DNA of 64,000 nucleotides, from positions 92,243,671 through 92,307,670 of the forward strand of contig NC_133653.1 in assembly GCF_009905375.1 (NCBI RefSeq). Direction: 5' to 3'. This document shows, one piece after another, positions 25,501 through 37,267 of this stretch. Origin of the DNA: Apium graveolens. Its lineage: Eukaryota > Streptophyta > Magnoliopsida > Apiales > Apiaceae. The stretch's first letter is position 1; the number at the start of each line of letters is the position of its first letter. The notes beneath the pieces are model-generated. The model made no database searches, was not told the origin of the DNA, and was given only the letters and a program-made list of their open reading frames with translations. Position numbers and translations under genes: made by a program.

Positions 25501-25875
25501 TCTGTTTGGGCCTAATCTTCTTTTTGGGCCTTATATCTTTTAGGGCTTCGATTTGGGCTTTGCATTTTTCCAAATCCTAATTGGATTTGGGCCTTCTGTC
25601 TTCCAAATCTTAATTGGATATGGGCTTTTTAACTCCTATTGGGCCTCTTATTAATCTGGGCCCTAATATATCAAAAACTCTTAGTGGGCCTCTTATTAAT
25701 CTGGGCTTAACATATCAAAAATACTCTGTTTAGAATTTTCTAGAATTCTCGGGAATTTTATTTAATTTCTTTCGAATTCCCTTGGAATATTCTGGAATGT
25801 TCCATTTTCTGGGCTTTTTTCTTTGGGCCTCTATCCTTACTGGGCTTTTTGTCCCTTCAACTTCACTTTTCCTCC

Positions 25876-25884
25876 TATATAAAG
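25876..25884 (+). promoter_or_regulatory. TATA box of the Tat antisense gene
   Basis: TATATAAAG lies 230 bp upstream of the antisense ATG (26106) and is followed by a pyrimidine-rich leader. A candidate 5' UTR intron runs 26022-26105 (CAG/GTAAAA to TTTTCAG), ending immediately before the ATG. Confidence 0.6.
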
Positions 25885-26105
25885 GAGTGGGTAGAGTCTA
25901 CTGCTCCTCACTTTCTCATTTCTAAATTCTTCTTCTTTCTTTTTCTATCAAGAATCTCAGAGCAATAACAGTAAGTCGGAGTATCTTAAGCCCCAAAGCC
26001 TTTTTAGGAGCATTACTTCAGGTAAAATTTCTCCCTTTACTTCTTGTGCTTGTTTTTGCATAGTTTGCGCTTTTAAAATTATCTCTTTATGTGCCCTTTT
26101 TTCAG

Positions 26106-28131
26106 ATGGCTGATAAGAAAATGACTCGTTTGGCCAAGATGAATGTGGCCAGAAAGTCCAATTAATTCCCTATTCGATCAAGGTACACTTCCTTGATCGA
26201 TATGATCAACACCAGAGGGGACGAGTACCCTCTGATGCGCATCTGGACGCGCACGACCATATTAGTGCTTTGCGGGATCCAAAGGAGCTGGAAAAGTTGA
26301 GTAGCTGTTTCAGAATCAAGGACCCTTTCAAATTGGTTCTTGCAGGTCCAACTGATAGGGCCTTTCAGTGGAGGAAGGACGCATTATGCGTCTACAGGGA
26401 TACTCTAAGGGCAAGTATCAGACTCCCCTTTCACCCATTTTTCCTTGTTCTGCTAGCTGATGTGGGCATCAGCCCTTGCCAACTCCCTCCTAATTCTTGG
26501 AGGCTCATTCTGTACTATCTGTCACAATGCGCCAAGCACAATGTCCCTACTTCTGTTGCTGTTTTCAGAAAGATTTTTCAGTTCAAGAACAGCCCTAACA
26601 AGAATCCAGGTTGGGTTTCTTTAAACCAGCGCCCAACTATTCCCCACATAGTGAACGGGAAGTCCATCCCTGACAACAACTTGGGGTGGAAGAAAGATTT
26701 TTTGTTTGTTGTTTGGGAGGGTGGCGATTGGGGCACCCTATTTCGCTCATCTTTTGGGCTAGCTGTAGATGGGAGTTCAAATGATATAGTTTTGTCTGAG
26801 GAGGAGACAAGAGCTTTCAACCTCCTTACGCAAGATAATGGGACTTCCCATTCTTGGGATCTTATTAGGGAGACCGTTCTTGCAGAACGCGGCCTTTCTC
26901 CCGTCCCTAAGAAGAGTAAGTATCCTTCCTTATCTAGTTGTTTTCATTCCTTCTATCTTCCATTTCACTAACTTCTTATCTCATGTGTTGTAGTGGCTGA
27001 GAAAATTGAGGAGGCTACAAAGCCTAAATACCTAGAGACGACCAGGATGAAGCGTGCTGGAAAGGTCTTTAAAGACCCGCGCCTTGGGGATCGCTTCCTA
27101 GAGTTCATTCTCCAAGCAATGGAACCAGGTGAAGAAGGCCCCAACCAAGTTTTACGTACCAAGCAAAAACCAGGGGCTTATTTTCAACCTGCTTGGGGAA
27201 TCCAGGGCAAGGATTCGATTGTTGGCAGCACAGCGCTTGCCAAGGAATGGTCTAAGCATTCCATCTCCCCGGTTGACTATCAAGACTTAGTCCTTCAACA
27301 GGACTTGGAGGGGAATGAGCTTTTCGGAGCTCAGGCTTTGGCGACGGTACGTCTTTTTCCTTGGCCCTTCATAAATGCCTTTTTGATTTTCCCGTCTCTT
27401 ACTTTTGCTATGTTTCTTGTAGGAGAACGCCCATTTTCAAGGGGCGATCCACCAAGCCAAGGCTTGGAAGGTTAGCCTGGAGGATGCGAACAAGAAGCTG
27501 GAGGAGGCCAACCAAAGAATAGAGGCCCTTGAAGCCCAACTTGCCTCTTCCACTTCTTACCTGGAAACGGCCCTGGGCCGAAAATGTTATCCTTAAGGCT
27601 CAAAAGGATAAAGCCTTTGACGGCTGGATGGACACTCAGGAGTTCAAGAATTTAATGGTGGAGCACGATACCCTCCTTCATCCAGTTAGCTATAAGGAAG
27701 GCTGGGATGCCGCGGTGGAGGCCATTCAAGACGAATTTCCAGAAGTCCTCGAACAATCCTCCTTCCCTTGCCCTGTGCAAGTTCCAGCACTTGGGGGTGT
27801 TGCAGACAAGCTCGCTGATTTGATCAAGGATGGCCCTTCGGGGAGTCAAGGCCAAAAGAGGAAGGAGCTCGGGTCCAGCTCTGAAGAGGAGGAAACTTCT
27901 TCTGAGGAGGAGCCTGAGCCCGTTATAAAGAAGGCCAGGGTAGAAGAGCCTCCAAAGGCAGCGCCTCCTAAACCAGTGTCTCCTGCAGCATCCAAAGCGT
28001 CCGAAGGTAGTTCCGAGGGAACCTCTGCGGGGACTTCCGAGGGGATGATTGAGACATCCGAGGGGACGATTGGGACATTCGTGAAGACTTCAGATAGTGG
28101 TTCTGAAGAATCTCAGCCTTCCAAGGCCTAA
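26106..28131 (+). pseudogene. Antisense ORF of the Tat element (putative gypsy-type transposase/gag-like domain)
   Basis: Exons: 26106-26915, 26994-27346 and 27423-28131, with GT-AG introns (donors A/GTAAGT and ACG/GTACGT). The frame starts MADKKMTRLAK but meets TAA after 19 codons, and a frameshift lies before about 26240. From there it is open and resembles the plant domain catalogued as putative gypsy-type transposon (Pfam Transposase_28, from memory). Exon 3 starts with a coiled coil (EDANKKLEEANQRIEALEAQ), suffers a frameshift near 27570-27590, then ends in an acidic, Ser/Glu- and Pro-rich tail. It runs against the pol genes and converges with them at 28132-28557, a spacer without a gene. 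Function unknown; this copy is dead. Confidence 0.7.
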
Positions 28132-28557
28132 GTTTTTTATGTATTTCTTCTTTGTTAGACAATATTTGAACTTTGTAATTGACTTTTATTGTTTTCAGTC
28201 GTATTTTGCCCAAGTATCGTCGTATTTCTCTCTTGATTTTTCAAACTCAAGTTTATGACTTGGTTTTATCTTTCATAATGCAATTAATCTAATAGGCCAA
28301 GATTAAGTTGAAGGTTCTATACTATAACTTAGTATTCTGGAATACCTTACATGAAATGAGTTCAACCCTGATAAAATCTAAACATATCTTCTATATAGAA
28401 AAATCCTAAGCAAAGCTTCAAGGTGCTTTTAAATCTACTTGTCATCCTGACAAGTGAGAATCGTACTTCAACTATTTTACATGTAGTAAACCTTCAGGTT
28501 TTGTGCATGCCAAGTTCTCGGGACTTCAAAACCATCCATAGTCTCCAGCTTGTAGGT

Positions 28558-30330
28558 TCATCTACCCTGAACGCTCTTGACTTTGTACGGCGCTTCCCAA
28601 TTTGGGGCAAGCTTCCCTTTCTGCCCTACACCAGAAGCTTCCACTTTCCTCAAAACCAAATCCCCTTGTTTGAAGAATCTTTCTTTAACCCGTAGGTTGT
28701 AGTAGAATGAAGCTTTTTTCTGATATTCCACTATCTTCGCATGTGCCTCATCTCGTACTTCATCAATTAGATCCAGGGCTAACCTTTGCCCTTCTTCATT
28801 TTCCTCAGCATTGAAAGTTTGAATCCTGGGGGAGGAATGTAATATCTCTACAGGAACAACTGCTTCTGCACCATATGCTAACATAAAGGGAGTTGCTCCA
28901 GTCGTGACTCTACAGGTAGTCCTATAGGCCCATAATATGGGGAGTATTTCATTTACCCAGTTATTCCTTGACTTTTCGATCCTCTTCTTTAGTTTATCCA
29001 GGATTATTCGGTTTGCCACTTTTGCTTGCCCATTGGCTTGCGGGTGGGCCACAGATGTGAATCGTAACTCGATTTCATTTTCCTCGCAATACTTCTTGAA
29101 TTCCTCGTTGTTGAACTGTGTTCCATTGTCAGTGACTAGGATGCGGGGAATTCCATACCGGCACATAATACTTTCCCACAGGAATTGTGCAACTTGCTTA
29201 GTTGTGATCTTGGCTAAGGGTTTGGCTTCAATCCACTTGGTGAAATAATCAATGGCCACAATCAGAAACTTCCTTTGTGTCGTGGCCATGGGGAAAGGCC
29301 CTAATATATCCATTCCCCATATAGTAAAGGGGATGGGCGAGTTAATAGAGGTCAGCATCTCAGGAGGTTGTTTAATAACTGGTGCGTGCTTCTGACAACG
29401 GTCACATTTTTTCACATATTCTTTGGCATCAGCCATCATTTCTGGCCAATAGAAGCCTAAACGGGTTATCTTATGAGCCAAGGCCCTGCCCCCCAAGTGT
29501 TGCCCGCATATACCTTCATGTACTTCTTCAAGAGCCAAGCGAGCCTCATCAGACCTGAGACATCTTAAGTAGGGAACCACGAAAAATCTTTTATACAGAA
29601 TTCCATCTATCAAAGAGTATCTTAGTGCTCGAACAACCAATTTTCGTGCTTCAGTAGCATCGTTTGGTAACCAGCCGGTTTGTATGTGAGCCTTAATGGG
29701 ATCAATCCATGACGTCCCCAGGCCTATAGAAGCCACAAGCTTAACATCAATGCTCCTTGTTTTCAAAACGCGATAGTATACACTTCCAGAACTTTCTTCC
29801 ATCTCAGATGAAGCAAATTTTGACAATGCATCTGCCTTAGCATTTTCCTCCCTTGGAATGTGCTCAATATGGCATTCATCGAATTGGGTCATCACGGCCC
29901 TTACTAGGCGGACATACTTAGCCATCGTCTCTTCTCTTGCCTTAAACTCTCCCTTCACCTGGGATATGACCAACTTCGAGTCTCCACAGACTTTTAAGTT
30001 CTTGACTCTAAGTGTCCCTACTAAGCCAAGACCAGCTATCAGAGCTTCATATTCTGCCTCATTGTTTGTGGTTGGGAAGTCTAGCTTCATGGCATACTCA
30101 ATTAAGAACCCATCAGGGCTTTGTAAAACCAAACCTGCTCCACTTGAATTCGTTTTTGATGCTCCATCAAAATAGAGAACCCAGTATTCTTTTTCCTTAT
30201 TAACCTTCTCTTTATCCTCCTTATCAACTTCCTTGTCTTGAGGTATGTTATCTTCCTGCCCCCCGACTTCTTGGTTGGGTATGGTACATTCCACCATGAA
30301 GTCAGCTAGTGTCTGGGCTTTTATCGCCAT
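28558..30330 (-). pseudogene. Tat pol: second RNase H and integrase
   Basis: Open for 590 codons on the minus strand. The N-terminal half has YFDGASKTNSSGAG and NNEAEYEALIAGL, the archaeal-type RNase H that defines Tat. The integrase follows, with H-H-C-C finger text (CDRCQ), GMDILGP (first Asp) and VTDNGTQF (second Asp). Where the catalytic Glu of the DDE triad belongs the copy reads ANGQAKVANR, that is Lys. A C-terminal region (LVLRKVEASGVGQKGKLAPNW) closes the ORF. The start at 30330 is internal, cut off from the upstream frame by a stop. Integration by this copy's own enzyme is not expected. Confidence 0.9.
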
Positions 30331-30365
30331 TCGTGGCTTATACTTGAGATCAAACTCTACCAGCT

Positions 30366-31718
30366 CTATTGCCCACTTGCCTTGTGACTGTGAATGATAT
30401 TTCTCAGGGGCTGATTCGTGAGCACCTCAATCTGATGAGCCTGAAAGTAAGGGCGCAACTTTCTCGAAGCCATTACCAAGGCTAGAGCAAATTTCTCAAT
30501 AGTTGAATAATTCAACTCAGCACCATACAGAATTTTGTTGACATAGTATACGCGTTTCTGGACTTTCAGTTCCTCCTTAACCAATACAGCGCTCAAGGCA
30601 CTCTCTGAAACGGCTAAGTGCAAGAATAAAACTTCATTCAAAACTGGCTTGGCAAACAACGGGGCCTGCACCATATATTTCTTCAATTCTTCGAAAGCCT
30701 TCTGGTTTTCCTCACTCCATACAAAGTCCTTAATGTTTTTTAGTGACTTGAAGAATGATAGGCACTTGTCTCCTGACTTGGAGATGAATCGTCCCAATGC
30801 AGCAACCCTTCCTGTGAGCTTCTGAACATCCTTGATAGTTTTTGGTGGTTCCATGTCCAAGATTGCCTTTATTTTATCGGGGTTAGCCTTGATCCCTCTC
30901 TTGGAGACCATCAATCCCAAAAATTATCCAGATGCTACTCCGAATGCACATTTTGTAGGATTTAACATCATTTTGTGGTACCTCAGGACCTCAAAAGCTT
31001 CCCTTAAATGGGCTATATGATCAGTCTTTACTAGACTCTTGACTAATATGTCATCAACATAAACTTCCATAGTCTTGCCAATAAGATCCTTAAAAATTTT
31101 ATTTACCAACCTTTGATAGGTGGCTCCTGCATTCTTGAGACCAAACGCCATAACAAGATAACAATAAACACCAAAGTTAGTGATGAATGATACCTTTGGA
31201 ATGTCGTCCTTGTGCATCTTAATCTGATTGTATCCACTAAATCCATCCATGAAGCTTAGCATTTCATGCCCAGCAGTGGCATCTATCAAAGTATCGATCA
31301 CTGGTAACGGAAAATAGTCCTTAGGACAGGCATCATTTAGATCAGTGAAGTCCACACACATCCTCCATTTTCCATTAGCCTTCTTCACCATTATAGGGTT
31401 TGCTAACCACTCTGGAAATTGAATCTCCTCAATGAAGCCAGCCTCCAAAAGCTTCTCCACTTCCTGTTTTATAGCTTCTTGCCTTTCCGGAGCAAAACTT
31501 CTTTTCTTTTGTTTTACCGTCTTCCGATTTGGGTCCACATTCAGCTTGTGAGTAATCAGTTTCGGGTCTATGCCTGGCATAACAGCTGCTGACCATGCAA
31601 AAACATCACTATTTTCTTGCAAAAATTTCACCAACTTCCCTCTAAGGGGCTCCTCGAGCGTTGCTCCAATAAAAGTCACCTTCCCAGGATCTTCGGGGGC
31701 CAAAGGAATTGAAACCAA
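30366..31718 (-). pseudogene. Tat pol: reverse transcriptase and first RNase H
   Basis: The segment 31718-30924 carries RT motifs WRMCVDFTDLN, GYNQIKM, FGLKNAGATYQR and YVDDILVKS, so the catalytic YVDD is intact. A TAA at 30921-30923 interrupts the frame just before FLGLMVS. The next segment (30920-30366) carries the RT thumb and conventional RNase H, ending at another stop near the junction with the second RNase H. Together these are the usual gypsy RT-RH order with two nonsense lesions. Confidence 0.9.
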
Positions 31719-34180
31719 GTCTTCTGCTGGCTTCCCCCTTTTTTCATCATTCTCTCGGATATCCAGATCTTCAATAGGAAGAACCTGCCCTCCAACTCAT
31801 CTGCCCTCAAAGAGGCCACATAACAGCTTCTAGCCATTTTTTGATCTCCTCTTTCTTCTCCAATCCCATCTCGAGTCGGAAACTTCATACTTGAATGATA
31901 AGAAGAAGGGACTGCCTTGAAGGCATGTATCCCTGTTCTTCCCATGATAGCATTGTAGGTCGAACTAGCCTTCACCACCACAAAGTCCAACATCTGAGTT
32001 GCTTGCCTTGGTTCCTGTCCTATGGTTGTTGGCAACTTGATTATTCCTTCTACGGGGCATTCCACTCCTGCGAATCCATATATCGGCATGTCGGTTGGGG
32101 TCAATTGGGAGTCATTATATCCCATCTTTAAAAAGGTGTCATGGAGCAAAATATCTACTGAAGCACCATTATCCACAAGGACCCTTCTTACCGGGTTGTT
32201 CCCTATTATCGGGGTTATGACCAACGGGTCGTCATGGGGAAATTTCACACCCTCCAGATCAGAATCATCAAAAGACATTGTTACTCCTGTCCTGGCCCTC
32301 TTCGGGGCTTCCCCAACAATATGCATAACTTCTCGAGCATATGCTTTCCTGGAGTTCTTGGATAACCCAGCAGCAGTTGGTCCTCCAAAAATTGTGTTGA
32401 TCACAGACCCTTGGGGGCGCGGTCCTCTGAAGATTGTATTTATCACCGGTCCCCTAGGTTGGGGATTTCGCCCCTGATCTTCTTGATCTCTCCTTCGGTC
32501 ATCAAAGTTCCTTCTCACGTTGTTGCTTCTATCCCCTGCTTCTCCTGTATATTTGTTCAATCTTCCTTTTCGAATGAGGAACTCAATTTCATCTTTCAGT
32601 TGTCTACACTCATCGGTGTCATGACCAACATCTTTGTGAAATATGCAATACTTGCTCTTATCTAACTTGGCAAGATCAGCCTTCAAGGGCTTCGGCCAAC
32701 GAATATCTCTATCTTTCTCGATCTCCATCAAGATCTGGCTTCTAGGAGCATTCAACTTAGCGTATTCAGTGAACTTTTGCCCAGGTCCTCCCTTCTTGGG
32801 GGTTGAATCAGAGTTTTGCTCAGTTCTAGGATACTTGTCCTTAGCAATATACTCCAGATCCATTTTCTGCTTCTTGCCTCCAGTGGGCTCATTACTTACT
32901 ACGGTCTTCCTTATGCGTTCTTCAACCTTGATATACTTCCCTACCCTATCCTGGAGCTGCAACATGCTTTTGGGGGGACGTTTGGCCAAGGACATCTTAA
33001 AAAACTCATCCCTAGTTCCTTGTTGCAGTGCTATCATGGCTACCTTATCATCCAGGTCTGGGACTTTTAAAGCCTCCTTTATGAAACGATTCAGGTAATC
33101 TCTCAAGGATTCCTTTGTTCCCTGCACAATGCTCATAAGAGATGCTGAACTTTTCTCATGAACTCTCCACTGATGAATTGCTTAATAAAAGCCTGACTTA
33201 ATTCTCTGAACGACCCAATAGAGTTTGGGGGCAAGCGACTATACCACCTTTGAGCCATACCCGACAGGGTTTGAGGAAAGGCCCGACACTTAATTGCATC
33301 ATTCACGGGCTGCAACAGCAGTGCATTAGAGAATGTTCTAACATGATTAGTGGGATCTCCCATGCCGTCATAAGCTTTTATAGTTGGCATCTTGAACTTC
33401 CTTTGAGATATGGGCATTCATTATATCTACAGTGAAGGGTGGAGTATGATCATCAGGATCTCCAAGGGGAAGAAGATTGCTTGAATCAGCCCTTGGGACA
33501 ACAACCCTTCTTTGCACTGGACCATCCGGGTCTATGATGGGAGGAGGATTTCCCCCCCTAGGAGGTGCTGGGGGTCTGGTGGTCTGGTGCGCCTCCAGGT
33601 CGCGCCTCAGCCTTTGAATCTCATCCTCCTGAGCCCTGATTCTTTCCTGCACTTCTTGGGGATTCGTCCCTTGGGTGCTTTGAGGGCGTTGGCTACCATC
33701 AACCATCGGCTCTTTGCCGGCACGTCTCCTTCTTGGGGCTACCTCATCATCCGAAGATTCAGAGTCCCTCTCAGTGTAAGGACCATAAAATTCATGATTC
33801 TCAGGGATAGGAGCCAAACCTCATATGTATGGGGGCGATCGCCCTCGTGCTTCACTCCGCCCAGCATGTCCGCTTCCTCCAACCTCAGGGTAAAGGGGCA
33901 TCCCATAAGGGGGGTTAATAGTAACAACAGTTGAATATTCATACCCGATGGGTCGAGAATTCACAGGTGCATGTACTTGTTGAACTTGAGGATTCATACC
34001 TTGAGTAGCTGAGGGGATCGTCCCTTATTGCTGAGGTTCAGTTGCCCCTATCTGGGCTTCTCCTTGCGTGGTTGTATAGGTTGAATGAGGAGGCACCTCC
34101 ACAGTTGAAGAAATCACTTGGGTTGTCCCCGTTGGTGTTCCTCCTCCAAGGGCTCTAACTGTTCTCCGTGTTCTCGCCAT
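31676..34180 (-). pseudogene. Tat gag and protease
   Basis: The gag start is the ATG at 34180, 16 nt past the PBS. Two in-frame stops lie in the first third and a frameshift near 33370-33420. The capsid region has the retrotransposon gag signature GMAQRWYSRLP-type text (33417-33133). A Cys/His finger (CIFHKDVGHDTDEC) and protease motif VLVDNGASVDILL follow in the 33136-31676 segment, which overlaps the RT segment by 43 nt in another frame. Gag forms the particle; the aspartic protease (DNGA in place of DTGA, as in relatives) matures it. Confidence 0.85.
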
Positions 34181-34195
34181 GGTTATTGTTGTTTT

Positions 34196-34213
34196 CCCAC
34201 AGACGGCGCCAAA
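34196..34213 (-). other. Tat primer-binding site
   Basis: Directly inside the LTR the minus strand reads TTTGGCGCCGTCTGTGGG, the usual primer-binding text of Tat elements. Confidence 0.8.
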
Positions 34214-34565
34214 TGTTATGGATTAAAAACTAATATATATAATTGATGTATTTATTACTAAAGAACGTGAGCTCTAGGCCTTTAATGGCTGCTCTCGTGT
34301 TTCGTAGCTTAACTCTGCCTCTACGAGATGCCTACGTATCTCTGTGAATTAGAGAATCAAGCCAAAAAATGTTCTGATCTGTGGGGTGAGGCCCCTTATA
34401 TAGATGTGGGAGTCCTTGAATTGGACTTGGTATAGAAGACTTGGTAGCCAAGTCTCAGAATTAGAATGAACTTTGGAGTCCTAAATAGTAGGAAACTGAT
34501 TCCTTACCTTTTTAGGTCCTTTAGAGGTAAATCTGCAAGGATTGTAACCATTTCATTATCAAACA
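34214..34565 (-). repeat. Tat 5' LTR
   Basis: On the minus strand the LTR starts TGTTTGATAATG at 34565 and ends CCATAACA at 34214, giving 352 bp with TG...CA ends. The inner edge is fixed by the PBS; the outer edge is inferred from the TG. No partner LTR was found on the left. Confidence 0.7.
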
Positions 34566-35292
34566 TCCCATGTTATTTATGATTCTGTTTAACGCTTTAC
34601 ATTGTTTATCCTGTTATTATGTTAGAATTGGATTGTTTTTATAAAATTGTGGACTAGATTCGTGGTCAGACCATATTAATGGTCAAGTTAGGCCAATGTG
34701 TGCCTTGGATCCAGTAGCTAGAGCAGTGCTGTGTGCTTTGCTCGGGGTTAGTGCGTGACTGATCAGCAGCCTAACCTTGGTTTTTAAAATGAAAATATAA
34801 TATCCAATTCTAAATCATAATTCATTGTTCACTTGATATCATAACCCTTTTCACTTGATGATCATTATTCTCAGTTTTGTCATTGTGACTTGCTGAGCTA
34901 GTTAGCTCATTTGTGCGATGTTGTTTATGTTCTTTTCCGGTTAAGAAGGAACCAGTTGGTAGCGAGGATCCCAAGTCCAGCACGAGAGCTAGGGGTTCAG
35001 GTTGATCGAGTTAAGCTAGTAGGCATCTTTTGAGATAATTTAAGTTTGTAAAAGTTTGTAATAATGTTTAATACTCAGTTTTGAGTTTGAATAGTTGGGA
35101 TTTGGACGGGTTGTAATATAAGTGCGTGTTTGGCTTGTGTGCATACTTTAACCTGTTGCGGTCCGTGGTAGTTGGTAAGTAGGGTCACTGCATATTATTA
35201 TTATCTTTATTATTGTTATAAGCATGCTATAAATAAGGTGTGTGTGTGTGTGTGGACCCCAAACTTTTGACACGGGTTTAGAGGGCGCCACA
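34566..35292 (+). mobile_element. Chromovirus-like LTR end (Tekay/Del type)
   Basis: The text CTTGCTGAGCTAGTTAGCTC (34890-34909), GGTAGCGAGGATCC and the terminal GGGCGCCACA are familiar from Tekay/Del chromovirus LTRs. It ends CA at 35292, just before a Met-tRNA-type PBS. The start is cut off by the Tat LTR at 34565. A short (TG)n tract lies near 35239-35254. Assignment rests on remembered family style, not on an alignment. Confidence 0.5.
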
Positions 35293-35296
35293 TAAT

Positions 35297-35308
35297 TGAT
35301 ATCAGAGC
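35297..35308 (+). other. Primer-binding site (initiator Met tRNA type)
   Basis: TGATATCAGAGC differs at one base from the canonical TGGTATCAGAGC complement of initiator tRNA-Met. It follows the chromovirus-like LTR end by 4 nt and precedes the SIRE-A gag ATG by 46 nt. Confidence 0.75.
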
Positions 35309-35354
35309 AAGCTCTTGAAGAAAAAAGAGTTTAAAGATCACAACAAACAGCAAG

Positions 35355-35538
35355 ATGAATAAGAAGGATGTTGGAGTTAAGATTCCTTTTCTGGACAAAG
35401 ACAATTACCATCACTGGAAGGTAAAGATGCATCTTCATTTACTTTCTCAAGATGAGGCCTATGTGGATTACATAGAGAGAGGCCCTCATGTACCAATGAG
35501 AGCTGCAACTGGAAATGAGCCATCAGTTCCCAAGCCAA
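35355..35538 (+). pseudogene. SIRE-A gag, N-terminal piece
   Basis: Starts MNKKDVGVKIPFLDKDNYHH, a typical copia gag N-terminus, and is open up to the copia insertion at 35539. It continues after the duplicated target at 43981-43985. The start codon is the first ATG after the PBS. Confidence 0.85.
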
Positions 35539-37254
35539 TGAAAGAGATGTGTCCCAAGTCCAATCATGTATGATGATTTAGGAATAACCTTTATGTAATC
35601 TGTTTTGATTTCATTGATATTAATAAAAGACTTGTTTTGGTTTTATTGCGGGCTTTATCTATTTAAGTGTTTAAATAAGATATACCATAGTTTAGAGTAA
35701 AGCTTTTTATGGATTATGATGAGATCATAATAATGAGACCTAGAAGATGATAACTCTATACTTAAATATTTCCTGGTCGTAGGATTACTAACTGGTAATT
35801 AGTAATCCGCAAAGATCGGTACATACTATGCTTGCTTCATTATGAAGGATATCTGTTCTCATAGACATTTGTGTGGTGACACTATAGCTAGTATGTAGGT
35901 GCTTATTATAGAATAAGTTCACTGAACATGACTCCCACAGCTGAACAACTGATGGAGTTCATTCACGTGTCAGCAGTTGTTCAAATAGTGATAGTTGTAT
36001 AAGTATCCTTAGATTTGAGATCATCATAGTCATCTTGTGTACACTGAACTATGCTTTGGTTTAGTTCTTAGTCGCCATGGACAATTATAAGGGCTCTACT
36101 GGGTATAGAAATTTGTACACGAAGATAGTGTGTTATCAATAAATGATCTACCCCTTCCAGTGAAGGAAGAGAATGTTCAATGCTGATCCACTTATGCTAG
36201 TTCAGGAATCTCTGGCCAGAGTGAATGAAATTAGAAAGGAGTTTCTAATTTACATTAAATAGAACTAAGGATAGTGAATGGGAAAGCAAATGATTAAATA
36301 AGATAGGCTTGACACAAGTTCCATGCCTTGTATTTAATCGTGACATTGCAGGGTAGAAGGAATTGATTGTACGGTAACTACTCACTGAATAGGTTCTTGG
36401 TATTCTAAGCAGTGAATTCGTATTATCCGGATAGTCGCAATATGCTGAGAAGTATCCCTCACGATGTAGAATAAATATGATGAATTTATTAATTAATCAT
36501 ATTTAATGAATTAGAGAGTTTATATAAATAATGATAAAATAGTTTTATTATTATTTATTTCTACCACCGGCTTAATATTGAACCTACAGGGTCACACCAT
36601 AAAAGAGAATGATTAAATGGTGGAGGAATTAATTAATAATGGCTGGTAATTATTTATTTATGCAATAAATAATTAATTAGCAGATTTAATAATTGATTAA
36701 ATGAGATTTAATTAATTATTAATATTATTAATTAAGAATTTAATTTTGGAAATTAAATTCAGTGAGAGAATTATTTTTCTAAAGTGTTTAGAAAAGGGAT
36801 TAATGATTAAAAGATGTTTTAATTATTAGTTAATTGGTTAATAAAAATAATCAATTAAAGGGTTAATAATAATAATATTTTATGGAAAATTTTCCCTATA
36901 AATATACTATGATAAACCCTATTTGCCTCAACCCAAATAATTAACCCTAATTCTAAAGTAGAATAAGAGGGAGGCAACTAAATCTCTCAACCTCTTCCTA
37001 CTCCATCACATTGTACTCTTGGTGGATACCGGTGGAGTGCTTCAGACTTGAGGAGCAGCTGCTAGGGATTTCCGTTCATCGTTCTTGGGTCGCTATTAAA
37101 GACCTCCATATTTCCATTAACGTAAAGCTTCTTAAGGTAAACATACTGAACTACGAATTAAATATTATTTTTCGCATGGATCCTGCGGAGGGTTTCGGTT
37201 TTTTTAAGATTTAAATTTACGTTTTCGTTGCGTTTATGTGCTAAAAACCCTTCA
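35539..37254 (+). repeat. Nested copia 5' LTR
   Basis: Starts TGAAAGAGATG, ends CCCTTCA. The part 36480-36900 is very rich in TTAATTA words. A candidate TATA box (TATAAATATA, near 36897) precedes a short leader; small open frames inside are chance. Confidence 0.92.
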
Positions 37255-37255
37255 A

Positions 37256-37267
37256 TGGCATCAGAGC
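37256..37267 (+). other. Nested copia primer-binding site
   Basis: TGGCATCAGAGC, one base from the initiator Met-tRNA complement, lies one base inside the 5' LTR. Confidence 0.88.

Larger units (their letters stand above)
23881..34565 (-). mobile_element. Tat-lineage Ty3/gypsy retrotransposon, defective
   Basis: Minus-strand order from high to low coordinates: LTR (34565-34214), PBS, gag, protease, reverse transcriptase, RNase H, a second (archaeal-type) RNase H, integrase, then a plus-strand antisense gene and a repeat-bearing UTR. The dual RNase H and the antisense ORF before the 3' LTR mark Tat/Retand-like elements. No 3' LTR matching 34214-34565 is visible on the left, so that end is truncated or replaced and 23881 is nominal. 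The stretch 23881-24938 holds no gene. Coding regions carry several stops and frameshifts. Confidence 0.8.

Noticed and set aside
31570..33934. Several plus-strand open frames of 80-150 codons
   Set aside because: They are antisense shadows of the Tat gag and protease coding sequence.
37011..37214. Open frame in the copia LTR, repeated at 43734-43940
   Set aside because: It is in both LTR copies with different amino acids and has no family match; LTR leader sequence.
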